Shown here: one piece after another, positions 48,822 to 58,014 of the stretch
Layout: each line of letters starts with the position of its first letter
How positions within the stretch are numbered: the stretch's first letter is position 1
NCBI RefSeq assembly: GCF_007678255.1
Contig: NZ_VEED01000015.1
Location: 77,122 to 141,121 of the forward strand
Origin: Bacillus sp. X1(2014)
GTDB lineage: Bacteria; Bacillota; Bacilli; Bacillales_B; DSM-18226
Length of the DNA stretch: 64,000 nt
Reading direction: 5' to 3'
The notes under the pieces: model-generated
What the model saw: only the letters and a program-made list of their open reading frames with translations
Told to the model about the DNA's origin: nothing
Database searches by the model: none
Position numbers and translations under genes: made by a program

Positions 48822-49230
48822 AGGATCCGCATGGAATCCTGCCCTCTCGAAGGGGAATTGCTTCAAAAGGTACGTTCATTAGGAGTGTTCTTTGATAAAC
48901 ACCTCATTTTTCGTAGAGTGTTTTTATAAAGAAACATTATTGTTCAAGCTGACCATCCCCTATGGTGTTTTTATATGTTTTTCCAACTTATAAAAACAGG
49001 TAGCGATCTGCGGTAAACACCTCATTTAATGTTTATTTTTTTAAGATAAACAATTACTTGGTGTTACTAGAACTCAAAATGGTTACTGTGCACGCTGTAC
49101 AAAACAACCATCCCCTTATCTGAAACGAATTGGAAGCTCACTTATTTGAAATGTTAATTGTCTTTGACAGACACCTCATCTCAAGTTTTAATGAATCGCT
49201 TCATTGAAGTAAGTTGTTTCCCCTTCGAAT
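48822..49230. repeat. Repeat-rich element between hit and ecsA
   Basis: Hairpin GGCAGGAT / AATCCTGCC at 48822-48846, then about 380 bases bounded by imperfect inverted ends, TCGAAGGGGAA..TTGCTTCA (from 48847) and TGAAGTAA..TTTCCCCTTCGA (to 49227). Inside, ACACCTCAT recurs near 48899, 49017 and 49171, and CCATCCCC recurs at 48953 and 49108. Several AAACACCTC..GAGTGTTT hairpins are possible. It encodes no protein. It looks like a non-autonomous repeat element or structured RNA. Confidence 0.55.
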
Positions 49231-49350
49231 ATTATGATAACCAATATGAAAAGTAATATACAAAAAAAATGATAAAAATTTGAAAACTATTTTTATCAAC
49301 AACAATTTGTTAAAATAAAAAGATAATCCTGCTTAGGAAGGACGTTGAAA

Positions 49351-50091
49351 ATGTCTTTATTAACGATTGAAAATCTTGTTGGCGGCTATACCAGAAACCC
49401 TGTTTTAAAAGATATTTCTTTTGAAGTAAATGAAAAAGAACTGGTCGGTCTGATTGGTTTAAATGGGGCAGGCAAAAGTACAACCATAAAACATATTATT
49501 GGATTAATGGAACCGCACAAAGGTGCAGTTAAAATAAAAGGACAAACCTTTACTGAAAATAAAGAAGCCTATCGAAATTTGTTTACGTTTGTTCCAGAAA
49601 CCCCAGTTTTATATGAAGAATTGACACTTGAGGAGCACTTAAGACTTTCAGCGATGGCTTATGGCCTTAATGAAACCACCTATAAAGAGCGTGTTAATCC
49701 ATTGCTGAAAGAATTTCGAATGGAAAAGCGTTTAAAGTGGTTTCCTGCCCATTTTTCTAAAGGTATGAAACAAAAAGTAATGATTATGTGCGCTTTTTTA
49801 ATTCAGCCATCCTTATACATAGTAGATGAACCTTTTGTTGGACTGGATCCACTGGGGATTCAATCCTTGCTTGATTTAATGAAAAAGATGAAAGATAACG
49901 GAGCAGGCATCTTAATGTCTACTCATATTCTTGCGACAGCTGAAAAATATTGTGATCGATTTGTGATCTTGCATGAAGGGCAAATTCGGGCAAAAGGGAC
50001 ATTAGAAGAGTTGAGGGAGCAGTTCTCAATGCCTGCTGCTTCTTTAGATGATTTGTATATTCAATTAACAAAGGAAGAAAATTATGTTTGA
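49351..50091 (+). CDS. ecsA: EcsA ABC transporter ATPase
   Basis: A 246-residue ATPase: Walker A GLNGAGKST (about residues 37-45), signature SKGMKQK (near 137), Walker B LYIVDEPFVGLDP (near 156-168). It pairs with EcsB; in B. subtilis the Ecs transporter affects regulated intramembrane proteolysis, secretion, sporulation and competence. The ATG at 49351 follows GGAAGGACG. Its end overlaps the ecsB start by eight bases. Confidence 0.93.
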   Translation: MSLLTIENLVGGYTRNPVLKDISFEVNEKELVGLIGLNGAGKSTTIKHIIGLMEPHKGAVKIKGQTFTENKEAYRNLFTFVPETPVLYEELTLEEHLRLSAMAYGLNETTYKERVNPLLKEFRMEKRLKWFPAHFSKGMKQKVMIMCAFLIQPSLYIVDEPFVGLDPLGIQSLLDLMKKMKDNGAGILMSTHILATAEKYCDRFVILHEGQIRAKGTLEELREQFSMPAASLDDLYIQLTKEENYV

Positions 50092-51295
50092 TGATAAAAA
50101 GCTTTGGAAGGAACGAGCAAGCAGTCGTGTTAAGGATTTAGGAAGGTATTTGCGCTATATTTTTAATGGACATCTTGTTGTTGTCTTATTGTTCTTAATT
50201 GGGACAGCTTCATTTTATTACCAACAGTGGATTGAAAATCTGCCTGCTGGCTTTCCTGTTGAAATAGTGATTGCAGTTGTTATTGGATTTTTGCTTACCT
50301 ACAGCCCTGTTTACAATTTTCTGCTTGAGGCAGATCAGATATTTATCCTCCCCCTTGAGGATAAATTAAAAGGGCATTTCCTTCGTTCTGGGATTGCCAG
50401 CCTGGTTTTTCAGGGATACCTGCTGCTCATGGTTTTAGCTGTACTAATGCCAATGTATGCACATATTAGCAATCATGGGTTTCGATCATTTTTGCCTTTT
50501 TTTGTGATTCTTCTCTTTATAAAAGCATGGAATTTAGCAGCAAGCTGGCGGATTGATTATTTTGTCCAGTCAGCAGTCCATAGGTGGGACCTGATTGTTC
50601 GCTATTTTATTAATGCTACTTTTACTTTTTTGTTATTTAAACAGGCGAGCCTGTTTATGTTGTTAGCCATTGTGGTGGTTTGTGCACTATATTATCGCAC
50701 TTTTTATGTTCAGACAAAGAACATGGGGCTTAAATGGGATAGACTAATTAACCAAGAAGAGAAAAGAATGGCTTCATTTTACCGACTTGCTAACATGTTT
50801 ACCGATGTGCCTAAATTAAGGGATACTGTCAAAAGAAGAAAATGGCTGGATTTATTCCTTAACAGAATTTCATTCTCACGAGAAAATACATATCTTTATT
50901 TGTTTTCGAGAGCCTTTTTACGTTCATCCGATTATCTGGGACTCTTTATACGTTTAACTATCATTGGCGCTCTCGCGATTTATTTTATTTCTTTTGGTAT
51001 GGGCCAAATTTTGCTCGGTATTTTATTCTTATATTTAACAGGTTTTCAACTGCTGCCGCTTTGGAATCATCATCAAAACAAACTATGGGTGGATTTATAT
51101 CCAGTGGAAAGAAGATTTAAAACAGCAGCCTTTTCCAAATTATTAATGACCATCTTAACAATCCAAACGAGTATCTTTACTTTGTTTATTTTTGTAAAAG
51201 GTGAGTTAATGATCTCGGGCTTGAATTTATTGGCTGGCCTTGTATTTACCTTTATTTTTGTTTATTTTTACGCGAAAAATCGAATAAAAGCGTAA
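50084..51295 (+). CDS. ecsB: EcsB ABC transporter membrane subunit
   Basis: A 403-residue membrane protein with several helices (HLVVVLLFLIGTASFYY, IVIAVVIGFLLTYSPV, LIRLTIIGALAIYFISF...), of the EcsB family. Translationally coupled to ecsA. A terminator lies between it and ecsC, so ecsC may be under partial independent control. Confidence 0.92.
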   Translation: MFDDKKLWKERASSRVKDLGRYLRYIFNGHLVVVLLFLIGTASFYYQQWIENLPAGFPVEIVIAVVIGFLLTYSPVYNFLLEADQIFILPLEDKLKGHFLRSGIASLVFQGYLLLMVLAVLMPMYAHISNHGFRSFLPFFVILLFIKAWNLAASWRIDYFVQSAVHRWDLIVRYFINATFTFLLFKQASLFMLLAIVVVCALYYRTFYVQTKNMGLKWDRLINQEEKRMASFYRLANMFTDVPKLRDTVKRRKWLDLFLNRISFSRENTYLYLFSRAFLRSSDYLGLFIRLTIIGALAIYFISFGMGQILLGILFLYLTGFQLLPLWNHHQNKLWVDLYPVERRFKTAAFSKLLMTILTIQTSIFTLFIFVKGELMISGLNLLAGLVFTFIFVYFYAKNRIKA

Positions 51296-51300
51296 TCTCC

Positions 51301-51332
51301 AAAATCCCCTTTTGCATAAAAGGGGATTTTTC
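51301..51332 (+). terminator. Terminator between ecsB and ecsC
   Basis: AATCCCCTTTT-GCAT-AAAAGGGGATT followed by TTT. Confidence 0.85.
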
Positions 51333-51392
51333 CTGAAACTATTGGGCGGAAATTTCGTATATATGCATAAAATTATAGTGGAGGGGTGGCAT

Positions 51393-52118
51393 ATGAACGA
51401 GTATGAGTTAAAGGTGTATGAGGAGATCGAAGAGTGGAAGCGAAAATTAACTAGACGTTCGGGGATGATGAACCGAATATCGAAAAAAGCTCAAGGGAAA
51501 ATTAATGAATTAATACCTGATAAAGTTCATGAGGTAATGACAGAAAGTATCAAAGCCATGGTCAAGGCCACTTTATTTGGATCGCAAATGATAACGAATA
51601 AGGACCAGGCACGAGGGTTAAGTTTAGCAGAAAGAGATGAATTGACCGTTAAAAAGATTGCTGCTTTTCAAAAGACAGCGATGATTGAAGGCGCAGGGAC
51701 AGGGGCAGGTGGAATTCTGCTTGGGCTGGCTGACTTTCCTCTTCTCCTTTCGATAAAGATGAAATTTCTATTTGAAGCAGCTTCCATCTATGGTTTTAAT
51801 ACAAAGGAGTATGCTGAGAGACTATTTATCCTTCATGTTTTTCAACTAGCGTTTTCGAGTGAAGATATTCGTAAGAATACATTAGCTGAAATTGAAAATT
51901 GGGAAAAACGCAAGGAGACCCTCGTGGAAATGGATTGGCGTAAATTCCAGCAGGAGTATCGGGACTATATCGACCTTGCAAAAATGCTCCAGCTTGTGCC
52001 GGGAATTGGTGCGTTTGTCGGGGCATATGCCAATAACAACCTCCTTAAGCATCTAGGAGAAACAGCCATGAACGCCTATCGATTAAGATTGCTGCAAAAA
52101 TCCCCTGACCCAATTTGA
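51393..52118 (+). CDS. ecsC: EcsC family protein
   Basis: A 241-residue protein of the EcsC family: N-terminal helical segment MNEYELKVYEEIEEWKRKL, central hydrophobic AGTGAGGILLGLADFPLLLS (about residues 115-134), and IEGAGT and GIGAFVGAYAN near the C terminus. Function unknown; in many bacteria it accompanies ecsAB. The ATG at 51393 follows GGAGGGGTGG. Its 3' end lies in a terminator hairpin. Confidence 0.88.
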   Translation: MNEYELKVYEEIEEWKRKLTRRSGMMNRISKKAQGKINELIPDKVHEVMTESIKAMVKATLFGSQMITNKDQARGLSLAERDELTVKKIAAFQKTAMIEGAGTGAGGILLGLADFPLLLSIKMKFLFEAASIYGFNTKEYAERLFILHVFQLAFSSEDIRKNTLAEIENWEKRKETLVEMDWRKFQQEYRDYIDLAKMLQLVPGIGAFVGAYANNNLLKHLGETAMNAYRLRLLQKSPDPI

Positions 52119-52130
52119 GGCCAGGGGATT
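52099..52130. terminator. Terminator between convergent ecsC and yhaA
   Basis: AATCCCCTG / CAGGGGATT with a 14-base loop spanning the ecsC stop codon; short T tract. Confidence 0.75.
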
Positions 52131-52133
52131 TTC

Positions 52134-53312
52134 TTATTCGTTTCTATGGACGGTTATTGCTGCGACACCTAGTGTTTTAGCTGCAATTAACATTGCTTTT
52201 TCATCAATATCGAATTTAGGATGGTGATGTGGGTAGCCAATCTCGGAACTGGTAGGTTTCGCACCGGTAAAGAAGAACGTACCAGGCACGTATTGCAAAT
52301 AATAAGCGAAATCTTCTCCGCCCATTTGCGGCTCAGTTTCTTCAATGTTTATTACTTCAGCTACTTGCTCTGCACAGGCTGTCAAAAATGCTGTTTCATT
52401 TGCATGATTGACTACTGCTGGATAGCCACGCTCATAACTAAAATGATAAGAACTTCCCGTCATAGCACACGTGCCTGAAATAATTCTGTCCATTTCATCT
52501 TCTATAAATTGGCGGACGTCATCATTGAAGGTACGAACAGTGCCAATAAGTTGGGCTTTGTCCGCGATAATGTTAAAGGCATTTTGAGCTGTGAAAGAGC
52601 CGACAGTGACAACAGCAGAATCAATCGGATTCACCCTTCGACTGACAATCTGCTGTAGATTTAAAACAAGCTGGGATGCTATAACGATAGCGTCCTGGGT
52701 TTTATGTGGCTGCGCACCGTGCCCGCCTTTACCTTGAATATCAATTTCAAATCGGTCTGCTGCCGCCATGATCGGCCCGGTTCGATATTGTATAGTTCCG
52801 GTAGGTTCACTTGCCCATAAATGAGTCCCAAAAATCACATCAACACCCTCTAAGCAGCCATCTTCAATCATTGAAATTGCACCACCTGGGGCGTATTCCT
52901 CTGCATGTTGATGGATAAAAACATAAGTGCCTTCTAATTCCTCTTTAAAGTCATTTAGTGTTTTTGCGAGTACTAGGAGTGTCGCTGTATGTCCATCATG
53001 GCCACAAGCGTGCATTACCCCTGGAACTAATGATTTATAGGGAACATCCTTCTCGTCCTGAATAGGAAGAGCATCAAAATCTGCCCGTAATGCCACGGTT
53101 TTACCTGGTTTTTTTCCATGAACCTTCGCAACAACACCATTTCCGCCAACATTACCCTTGACTTCTATTTGGAGTTTTTCATAAAATGATTGAATGTACT
53201 TTGCCGTATTATATTCTTGAAAAGATAATTCCGGATGCTGATGCAAATAACGGCGGATAGCAACCATTTCGTCATAGGAACTTTCAAGTGCAGTAAACAG
53301 TTTGTTTAACAT
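52134..53312 (-). CDS. yhaA: M20-family amidohydrolase (YhaA-like)
   Basis: A 392-residue metallohydrolase of the amidohydrolase/IAA-amino-acid hydrolase branch of M20. Metal-binding regions: VMHACGHDGHTATLL (about residues 100-114), HQHAEEYAPGGA (near 133), and a C-terminal GGEDFAYYLQ (near 347). It likely deacylates an N-acyl amino acid. The ATG at 53312 has GGGGGAT upstream; the frame opens at 53330. Matches B. subtilis YhaA in length (396) and in position after ecsC. Confidence 0.88.
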   Translation of the reverse strand: MLNKLFTALESSYDEMVAIRRYLHQHPELSFQEYNTAKYIQSFYEKLQIEVKGNVGGNGVVAKVHGKKPGKTVALRADFDALPIQDEKDVPYKSLVPGVMHACGHDGHTATLLVLAKTLNDFKEELEGTYVFIHQHAEEYAPGGAISMIEDGCLEGVDVIFGTHLWASEPTGTIQYRTGPIMAAADRFEIDIQGKGGHGAQPHKTQDAIVIASQLVLNLQQIVSRRVNPIDSAVVTVGSFTAQNAFNIIADKAQLIGTVRTFNDDVRQFIEDEMDRIISGTCAMTGSSYHFSYERGYPAVVNHANETAFLTACAEQVAEVINIEETEPQMGGEDFAYYLQYVPGTFFFTGAKPTSSEIGYPHHHPKFDIDEKAMLIAAKTLGVAAITVHRNE

Positions 53313-53459
53313 ATCTAATCCCCCAAACATTTCAGAAATGAAGAAAGTATTTTCAAACTATTTTAACACTTTTATATTATAAAGTAGATTTTTATATTCT
53401 TTTTAATTATACTTTTACTAGAATTTTTATTAGATGAGAAAGAAGAAAGGGTTTGGAGG

Positions 53460-54095
53460 ATGGAACGAAAGAACAAAAAAAGTTTTTCCTATCTATTTAT
53501 TATTTTTGCTGTTTTATGTGCAGTGTTTATATCCATAAAGGTCGCAATGAGCAGCCACTTTTGGATTGATGAAAAGGTTGCAGGGCTATTTTCATATGTA
53601 CCTGATTCAGTCATTCCATTTTTTATCCAAGTAACAGAAATGGGAGATAAAAAAGGGATTGGGGTTGTAGCTTTACTTGCGCTTGCCTGGCTGTTATTAA
53701 GAAAGAGGAACTATGTTGGTGCCGCTGTCTTGGCTTTATCGGTTGCCATCGGAAATGAAGTAAGTAAATTAATAAAAGATCTTTTTGATCGCCCTAGGCC
53801 AGACCTTGAGCATCTTGTTGATGTGAAAAGTTATAGCTTCCCGAGCGGCCATGCCATGGTGGGGATAATTGTTTATTTTATGATTGCCTATCTTATCATG
53901 GAAGATGTAAAATCTAGAGCGGGAAAAATAATTATTGCCATGATTACTGCCATCTTACTTTTATTGATTGGTGCAAGCCGAATTATTTTACAAGTTCATT
54001 ATCCTACGGACGTACTGGGCGGCTATGCATTTGGTTATCTCTGGGTAGTTATGTGGATTCTATTATACAACTATTTTAAGAAGCGAATAAACTAA
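53460..54095 (+). CDS. PAP2-family membrane phosphatase
   Basis: A 211-residue protein with six membrane helices and the three PAP2 motifs: KLIKDLFDRPRP (about residues 102-113), SFPSGHAM (near 127) and SRIILQVHYPTDVLGG (near 172-187). Such enzymes dephosphorylate phosphatidic acid, undecaprenyl pyrophosphate or phosphatidylglycerophosphate; which one cannot be told from sequence. The ATG at 53460 lies behind AAAGGG and GGAGG. It is a single gene closed by a shared terminator. Confidence 0.88.
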   Translation: MERKNKKSFSYLFIIFAVLCAVFISIKVAMSSHFWIDEKVAGLFSYVPDSVIPFFIQVTEMGDKKGIGVVALLALAWLLLRKRNYVGAAVLALSVAIGNEVSKLIKDLFDRPRPDLEHLVDVKSYSFPSGHAMVGIIVYFMIAYLIMEDVKSRAGKIIIAMITAILLLLIGASRIILQVHYPTDVLGGYAFGYLWVVMWILLYNYFKKRIN

Positions 54096-54130
54096 GCAAA
54101 GAGGCTGGTCAGAGATCAGCCTCTTTGCTT
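54094..54130. terminator. Terminator between PAP2 gene and yhfA
   Basis: AAGCAAAGAGGCTG / CAGCCTCTTTGCTT with a nine-base loop between convergent genes. Confidence 0.85.
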
Positions 54131-54132
54131 GA

Positions 54133-55536
54133 TTAAATGAGGAACATCGCAACAATGGTTGTAACAACAAGACCAATCACAACAGGCAGAAGGTTGCGTC
54201 TTGCTAGTTCAAAAGGGTCCACATTACAGATGGCTGCAGCTGGTATTAACGCCCAAGGTACGAGCGTACCTCCTCCTACCCATATTGCAGCAATTTGCCC
54301 AAGGGCTGTCAATGTGGCTGCACCTTTGCCGATGGCAACCGCAAAGAGGCTTGCTACCGACCCTGCAAGAGAGATTCCTGAAAAGCCTGAACCATCTAAT
54401 CCAGTGATGGCCCCAACTGTAGTCAGGGTAATTGCCCCAACTTCTTTACTTAACGGTACGATACTTGCAAGGGACACACCTAAGTCATTAACAATTCCTT
54501 GCGATGCTTTAGGTAAAAAGTCGCCAATAATTTTCCCGAATCCGGCATCACCCAAGTAGAAGAATGCAGCAATTGGGATAACAGGTCCGAACACCTTAAA
54601 ACCGAATTGGAATCCTTCAATTAGATACTGGGTTGTTTTCTCTAAGCCCTTATTTTTATGGCTGGTTAATGCAATTAACAGGAGAATTAATATGGAGGTA
54701 CCACCGATTAAAGCGGTTGCATCTCCACCAGCTAAATCAAGGACTGACATAGCGGCAACGTCCGCTGCAAATAATAGTGGTACTAAAAAAGCAAAGAAAC
54801 GTTTTTTCCCAATTGATAAAAGCGCAGGGTGATCGGTGGTGGTTCCTTCAGTTGGATGATCCTCGCTGGCGGAGGTTGTAGTAGTGAGTACACCGCGCTT
54901 CATATCTCTTCTCAAGAAGTAGAAGGCAGCAACGGTTGTAACTAGCCCCATGATAAACACTAACGGAATACTGGCATTAATGACATCTTGAATGGGAATA
55001 CCAGCTGCATCGGAGGTTAGCTTGGGAGCAGCTTGAATGACGAAGTCACCGGATAAAGCGATTCCATGACCAAACAAGTTCATTGCCATGGCAACGCCAA
55101 GAGCAGGAAGTCCGGCACGAATCGCAACAGGGAGAAGAACGGCCCCTAATAATGCAACAGCAGGAGAAGGCCAGAAAAACCAGGAGATTACCATCATTAG
55201 AATCCCAATAGTCCAATACGCTAGAGTTGGGTTTCGTATCAGCTTACGAAAAGGAGAAATCATCACATCATTTATTCCTGTTATCGTTAATGTATTGCTC
55301 ATCGCAACAATAATGGAAATAACAAGAATAGTAGATAATAATTCCGTAATGGCATAACTGAAACTGTTGAAAATACTACTAATTGAATGACTTAACGAAC
55401 CTGTTGCTGTAATAGCAATTAGGAAAATACCGACAATACATACAATCGACGTGTCCCTTCTCATGACCATAAATCCAATAATAAGGACAATAAACGTCAC
55501 ATAGATCCAATGAAGAGCAGTAAGCTCGACAATCAT
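54133..55536 (-). CDS. yhfA: YhfA-like integral membrane transporter
   Basis: A 467-residue protein with about twelve membrane helices, including AMAMNLFGHGIALSGDFVIQ and KGAATLTALGQIAAIWVGGGT, and Gly-rich re-entrant-type segments, as in ion transporter superfamily proteins. It corresponds to B. subtilis YhfA (463 residues) by position. The substrate, perhaps a carboxylate, is not known. ATG at 55536 with AAAGGAGGG upstream. A perfect palindrome GGGCTATAGCCC (55563-55574) lies in its leader. Confidence 0.8.
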   Translation of the reverse strand: MIVELTALHWIYVTFIVLIIGFMVMRRDTSIVCIVGIFLIAITATGSLSHSISSIFNSFSYAITELLSTILVISIIVAMSNTLTITGINDVMISPFRKLIRNPTLAYWTIGILMMVISWFFWPSPAVALLGAVLLPVAIRAGLPALGVAMAMNLFGHGIALSGDFVIQAAPKLTSDAAGIPIQDVINASIPLVFIMGLVTTVAAFYFLRRDMKRGVLTTTTSASEDHPTEGTTTDHPALLSIGKKRFFAFLVPLLFAADVAAMSVLDLAGGDATALIGGTSILILLLIALTSHKNKGLEKTTQYLIEGFQFGFKVFGPVIPIAAFFYLGDAGFGKIIGDFLPKASQGIVNDLGVSLASIVPLSKEVGAITLTTVGAITGLDGSGFSGISLAGSVASLFAVAIGKGAATLTALGQIAAIWVGGGTLVPWALIPAAAICNVDPFELARRNLLPVVIGLVVTTIVAMFLI

Positions 55537-55835
55537 ATCATTCCCTCCTTTCAATCACCCAGGGGGCTATAGCCCTGTTGGATGTAATACAGAATATGAA
55601 AATTGCCCTAAGTGGTGAGAGGAAAAAGTGAAAAAATATTGTATGCGGCCTGCCGGATTTAACAATTTTTAAAACGTAAAAACGACTTTTTTTTGACAGT
55701 TAATATCGTTAGCTATACACAAATAGGATAAATAGTTATAGTAAATACAGTTTAGAATGAATCAGTAAGTTTTAAATTCATGCTATATATATTAAAATGG
55801 ACAACAGACACGTCTTTGAAAGGTGGACTATAGTA

Positions 55836-56903
55836 ATGACAAGACCGATGAATGAAACATTTTTAAAAGCAGCAAGAGGCGAGAAAACAGATCATGTACC
55901 TGTATGGTATATGCGTCAAGCAGGGAGATCACAGCCAGAGTATAGAGCAATTAAAGAAAAGTACTCTCTTTTTGAAATAACCCACCAGCCTGAGTTATGT
56001 GCGTATGTAACGCGCTTGCCTGTTGAGCAATATAACGTTGATGCAGCGATTTTATATAAAGATATCATGACACCTCTTCCTGCGATTGGAATGGAAGTAG
56101 AAATAAAGGGAGGAATTGGGCCAGTAATAGACAATCCCATTCGTTCTTTAGCAGATGTGGAAAAACTAGGTGAAATTAATCCAGAAGAAGACGTTCCTTA
56201 CGTGTTAGACACCATTAAATTATTAACTCAGGAGCAGTTATCTGTGCCATTAATAGGTTTTTCGGGTGCACCTTTTACACTTGCAAGTTATATGATCGAA
56301 GGCGGTCCTTCTAAAAACTATAATAAGACTAAAGCTTTTATGTACACGGATCCAAAGGCCTGGTTTGCATTAATGGACAAACTTGGCGATATGATTATTA
56401 CATACGTAAAGTCGCAAATTAAAGCCGGTGCAAGGGCAATCCAGATTTTTGATTCATGGGTCGGAGCGTTAAATGTGGAGGATTATCGTTACTTCATTAA
56501 GCCTATTATGAACCGGATCTTTTCTTCATTAAAAGAGGAAAATGTTCCGTTAATTATGTTCGGTGTGGGTGCGAGTCATCTTGCATTAGAATGGAATGAC
56601 CTTCCCCTTAATGTGGTTGGGTTGGATTGGCGTTTACCAATTCACCAAGCGCGGGAAATGGGTATTGATAAAACGGTTCAAGGTAACCTCGATCCAGCTA
56701 TTTTGTTAGCCCCATGGGAAGTAATTGAAGAAAGAGCAAAAGCTATTTTAGACCAAGGAATGGCACGGGATGGTTATATCTTTAATTTAGGTCATGGTGT
56801 ATTCCCTTCTGTAAATCCAGAAACCTTAAAGAAATTAACTTCATTTGTCCATGAGTATTCAGCATCCAAAATTAAGTCGTTAAATTCCCATCATAAGTTT
56901 TAA
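55836..56903 (+). CDS. hemE: Uroporphyrinogen III decarboxylase
   Basis: A 355-residue enzyme converting uroporphyrinogen III to coproporphyrinogen III. Signatures [16 protein letters not shown] (about residues 21-36) and [14 protein letters not shown] (near 140), GNLDPA and NLGHGVFP (near 327) are all present. The ATG at 55836 has AAGGTGG upstream; the frame opens at 55797. First gene of the hem cluster, followed by hemH and hemY as in B. subtilis. Confidence 0.96.
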   Translation: MTRPMNETFLKAARGEKTDHVPVWYMRQAGRSQPEYRAIKEKYSLFEITHQPELCAYVTRLPVEQYNVDAAILYKDIMTPLPAIGMEVEIKGGIGPVIDNPIRSLADVEKLGEINPEEDVPYVLDTIKLLTQEQLSVPLIGFSGAPFTLASYMIEGGPSKNYNKTKAFMYTDPKAWFALMDKLGDMIITYVKSQIKAGARAIQIFDSWVGALNVEDYRYFIKPIMNRIFSSLKEENVPLIMFGVGASHLALEWNDLPLNVVGLDWRLPIHQAREMGIDKTVQGNLDPAILLAPWEVIEERAKAILDQGMARDGYIFNLGHGVFPSVNPETLKKLTSFVHEYSASKIKSLNSHHKF

Positions 56904-56955
56904 AATTGGTAAGGAGTCCAATTTTTTGGCACAATAAGATGGGTACTTTAAAAGG

Positions 56956-56987
56956 GGTCATTAAGGGCTTCAGAGCTTTTAATGACC
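56956..56987 (+). other. Hairpin between hemE and hemH
   Basis: GGTCATTAA / TTAATGACC with an inner GGGCTTCAGAGCTT segment that can extend the stem. No T run follows. It could act in mRNA processing or stability and set the hemE:hemH ratio; no gene lies in this 140-base gap. Confidence 0.6.
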
Positions 56988-57044
56988 TATCTCAAACGTT
57001 TTTGATTGGGGAAAGCGAACAGATTTAATAAACGAGGTGCGAAC

Positions 57045-57980
57045 ATGACAAAAAAGAAAATGGGGTTGCTGGTAATGGCTTATGGTACCCCATATACATT
57101 AGATGATTTAGAAGGATACTATACACACATTCGACATGGCCGGAAGCCCACTCCAGAAATGATCGAAGAACTTCGAAGCAGGTATGAGGCCATTGGAGGG
57201 ATTTCCCCTTTAGCTAAGATTACCCTTATGCAAGCTGAAAAGCTCGAGGAACATTTAAATAGTGTTCAACAGGACATAGAATTCAAAATGTATCTTGGTT
57301 TAAAACACATTACCCCCTTTATTGAAGATGCAGTGAAACAAATGCATAATGACGGAATCGAAGAAGCTATTAGTATCGTTCTTGCTCCTCATTATTCAAC
57401 TTTCAGCATAAAATCATATAATGGAAGAGCCATAGAAGAAGCAGAAAAATTAGGCGGTAAGCTAAAAATTAGAGCCATAGACAGCTGGTATCAGGAACCA
57501 AAGTTTATTGATTATTGGGTTGACAAGGTAAAGGAAGTATTTGCAGGAATGCCCCAAGATGAGAAGGATCAATCTGTTCTGATTGTTTCCGCACATAGTC
57601 TGCCTGAAAAGATTCTCCAGTTCGGCGATCCTTACCCCAGCCAACTTCAAGAAACTGCAGACCTCATAGCACAACAGGCAGGAATAAAAAATTATGTGGT
57701 AGGGTGGCAAAGTGCTGGGCAAACTCCAGAACCATGGCTTGGCCCAGATGTTCAGGATTTAACTAGGGATTTATACAATGACCATCATTATAAAGCATTT
57801 GTATATGCACCAGTAGGGTTTGTATGTGAACACCTTGAAGTGTTGTATGATAATGATTTTGAATGTAGAAAAGTGACGGAAGAATTAGGTGCAAGTTATT
57901 ATCGCCCGGAAATGCCTAATGCTAAGGAAGAGTTTATTGATGCATTATCGACCGTCGTCCTTAAATTGACTGCAGAATAA
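57045..57980 (+). CDS. hemH: Coproporphyrin III ferrochelatase
   Basis: A 311-residue ferrochelatase (CpfC) that inserts Fe2+ into coproporphyrin III. Active-site regions: SAHSLPEKI with the catalytic His (near 183) and [12 protein letters not shown] with the conserved Glu (near 264). The N terminus [16 protein letters not shown] fits. The ATG at 57045 has GAGGTG eight bases upstream. Coupled with hemE upstream and hemY 34 bases downstream. Confidence 0.96.
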   Translation: MTKKKMGLLVMAYGTPYTLDDLEGYYTHIRHGRKPTPEMIEELRSRYEAIGGISPLAKITLMQAEKLEEHLNSVQQDIEFKMYLGLKHITPFIEDAVKQMHNDGIEEAISIVLAPHYSTFSIKSYNGRAIEEAEKLGGKLKIRAIDSWYQEPKFIDYWVDKVKEVFAGMPQDEKDQSVLIVSAHSLPEKILQFGDPYPSQLQETADLIAQQAGIKNYVVGWQSAGQTPEPWLGPDVQDLTRDLYNDHHYKAFVYAPVGFVCEHLEVLYDNDFECRKVTEELGASYYRPEMPNAKEEFIDALSTVVLKLTAE

Positions 57981-58014
57981 GCTTCAAAATGTGTGTTGAA
58001 GGAAGGTGACCACC

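Noticed and set aside
48556..48882. Open frame of 108 codons opposite hit
   Set aside because: Antisense of hit extended through its promoter and a hairpin; no start signal.
54137..54559. Open frame of 140 codons opposite yhfA
   Set aside because: Shadow of the transporter gene, rich in Pro/Ala/Thr as expected from its antisense, with no ribosome-binding site.
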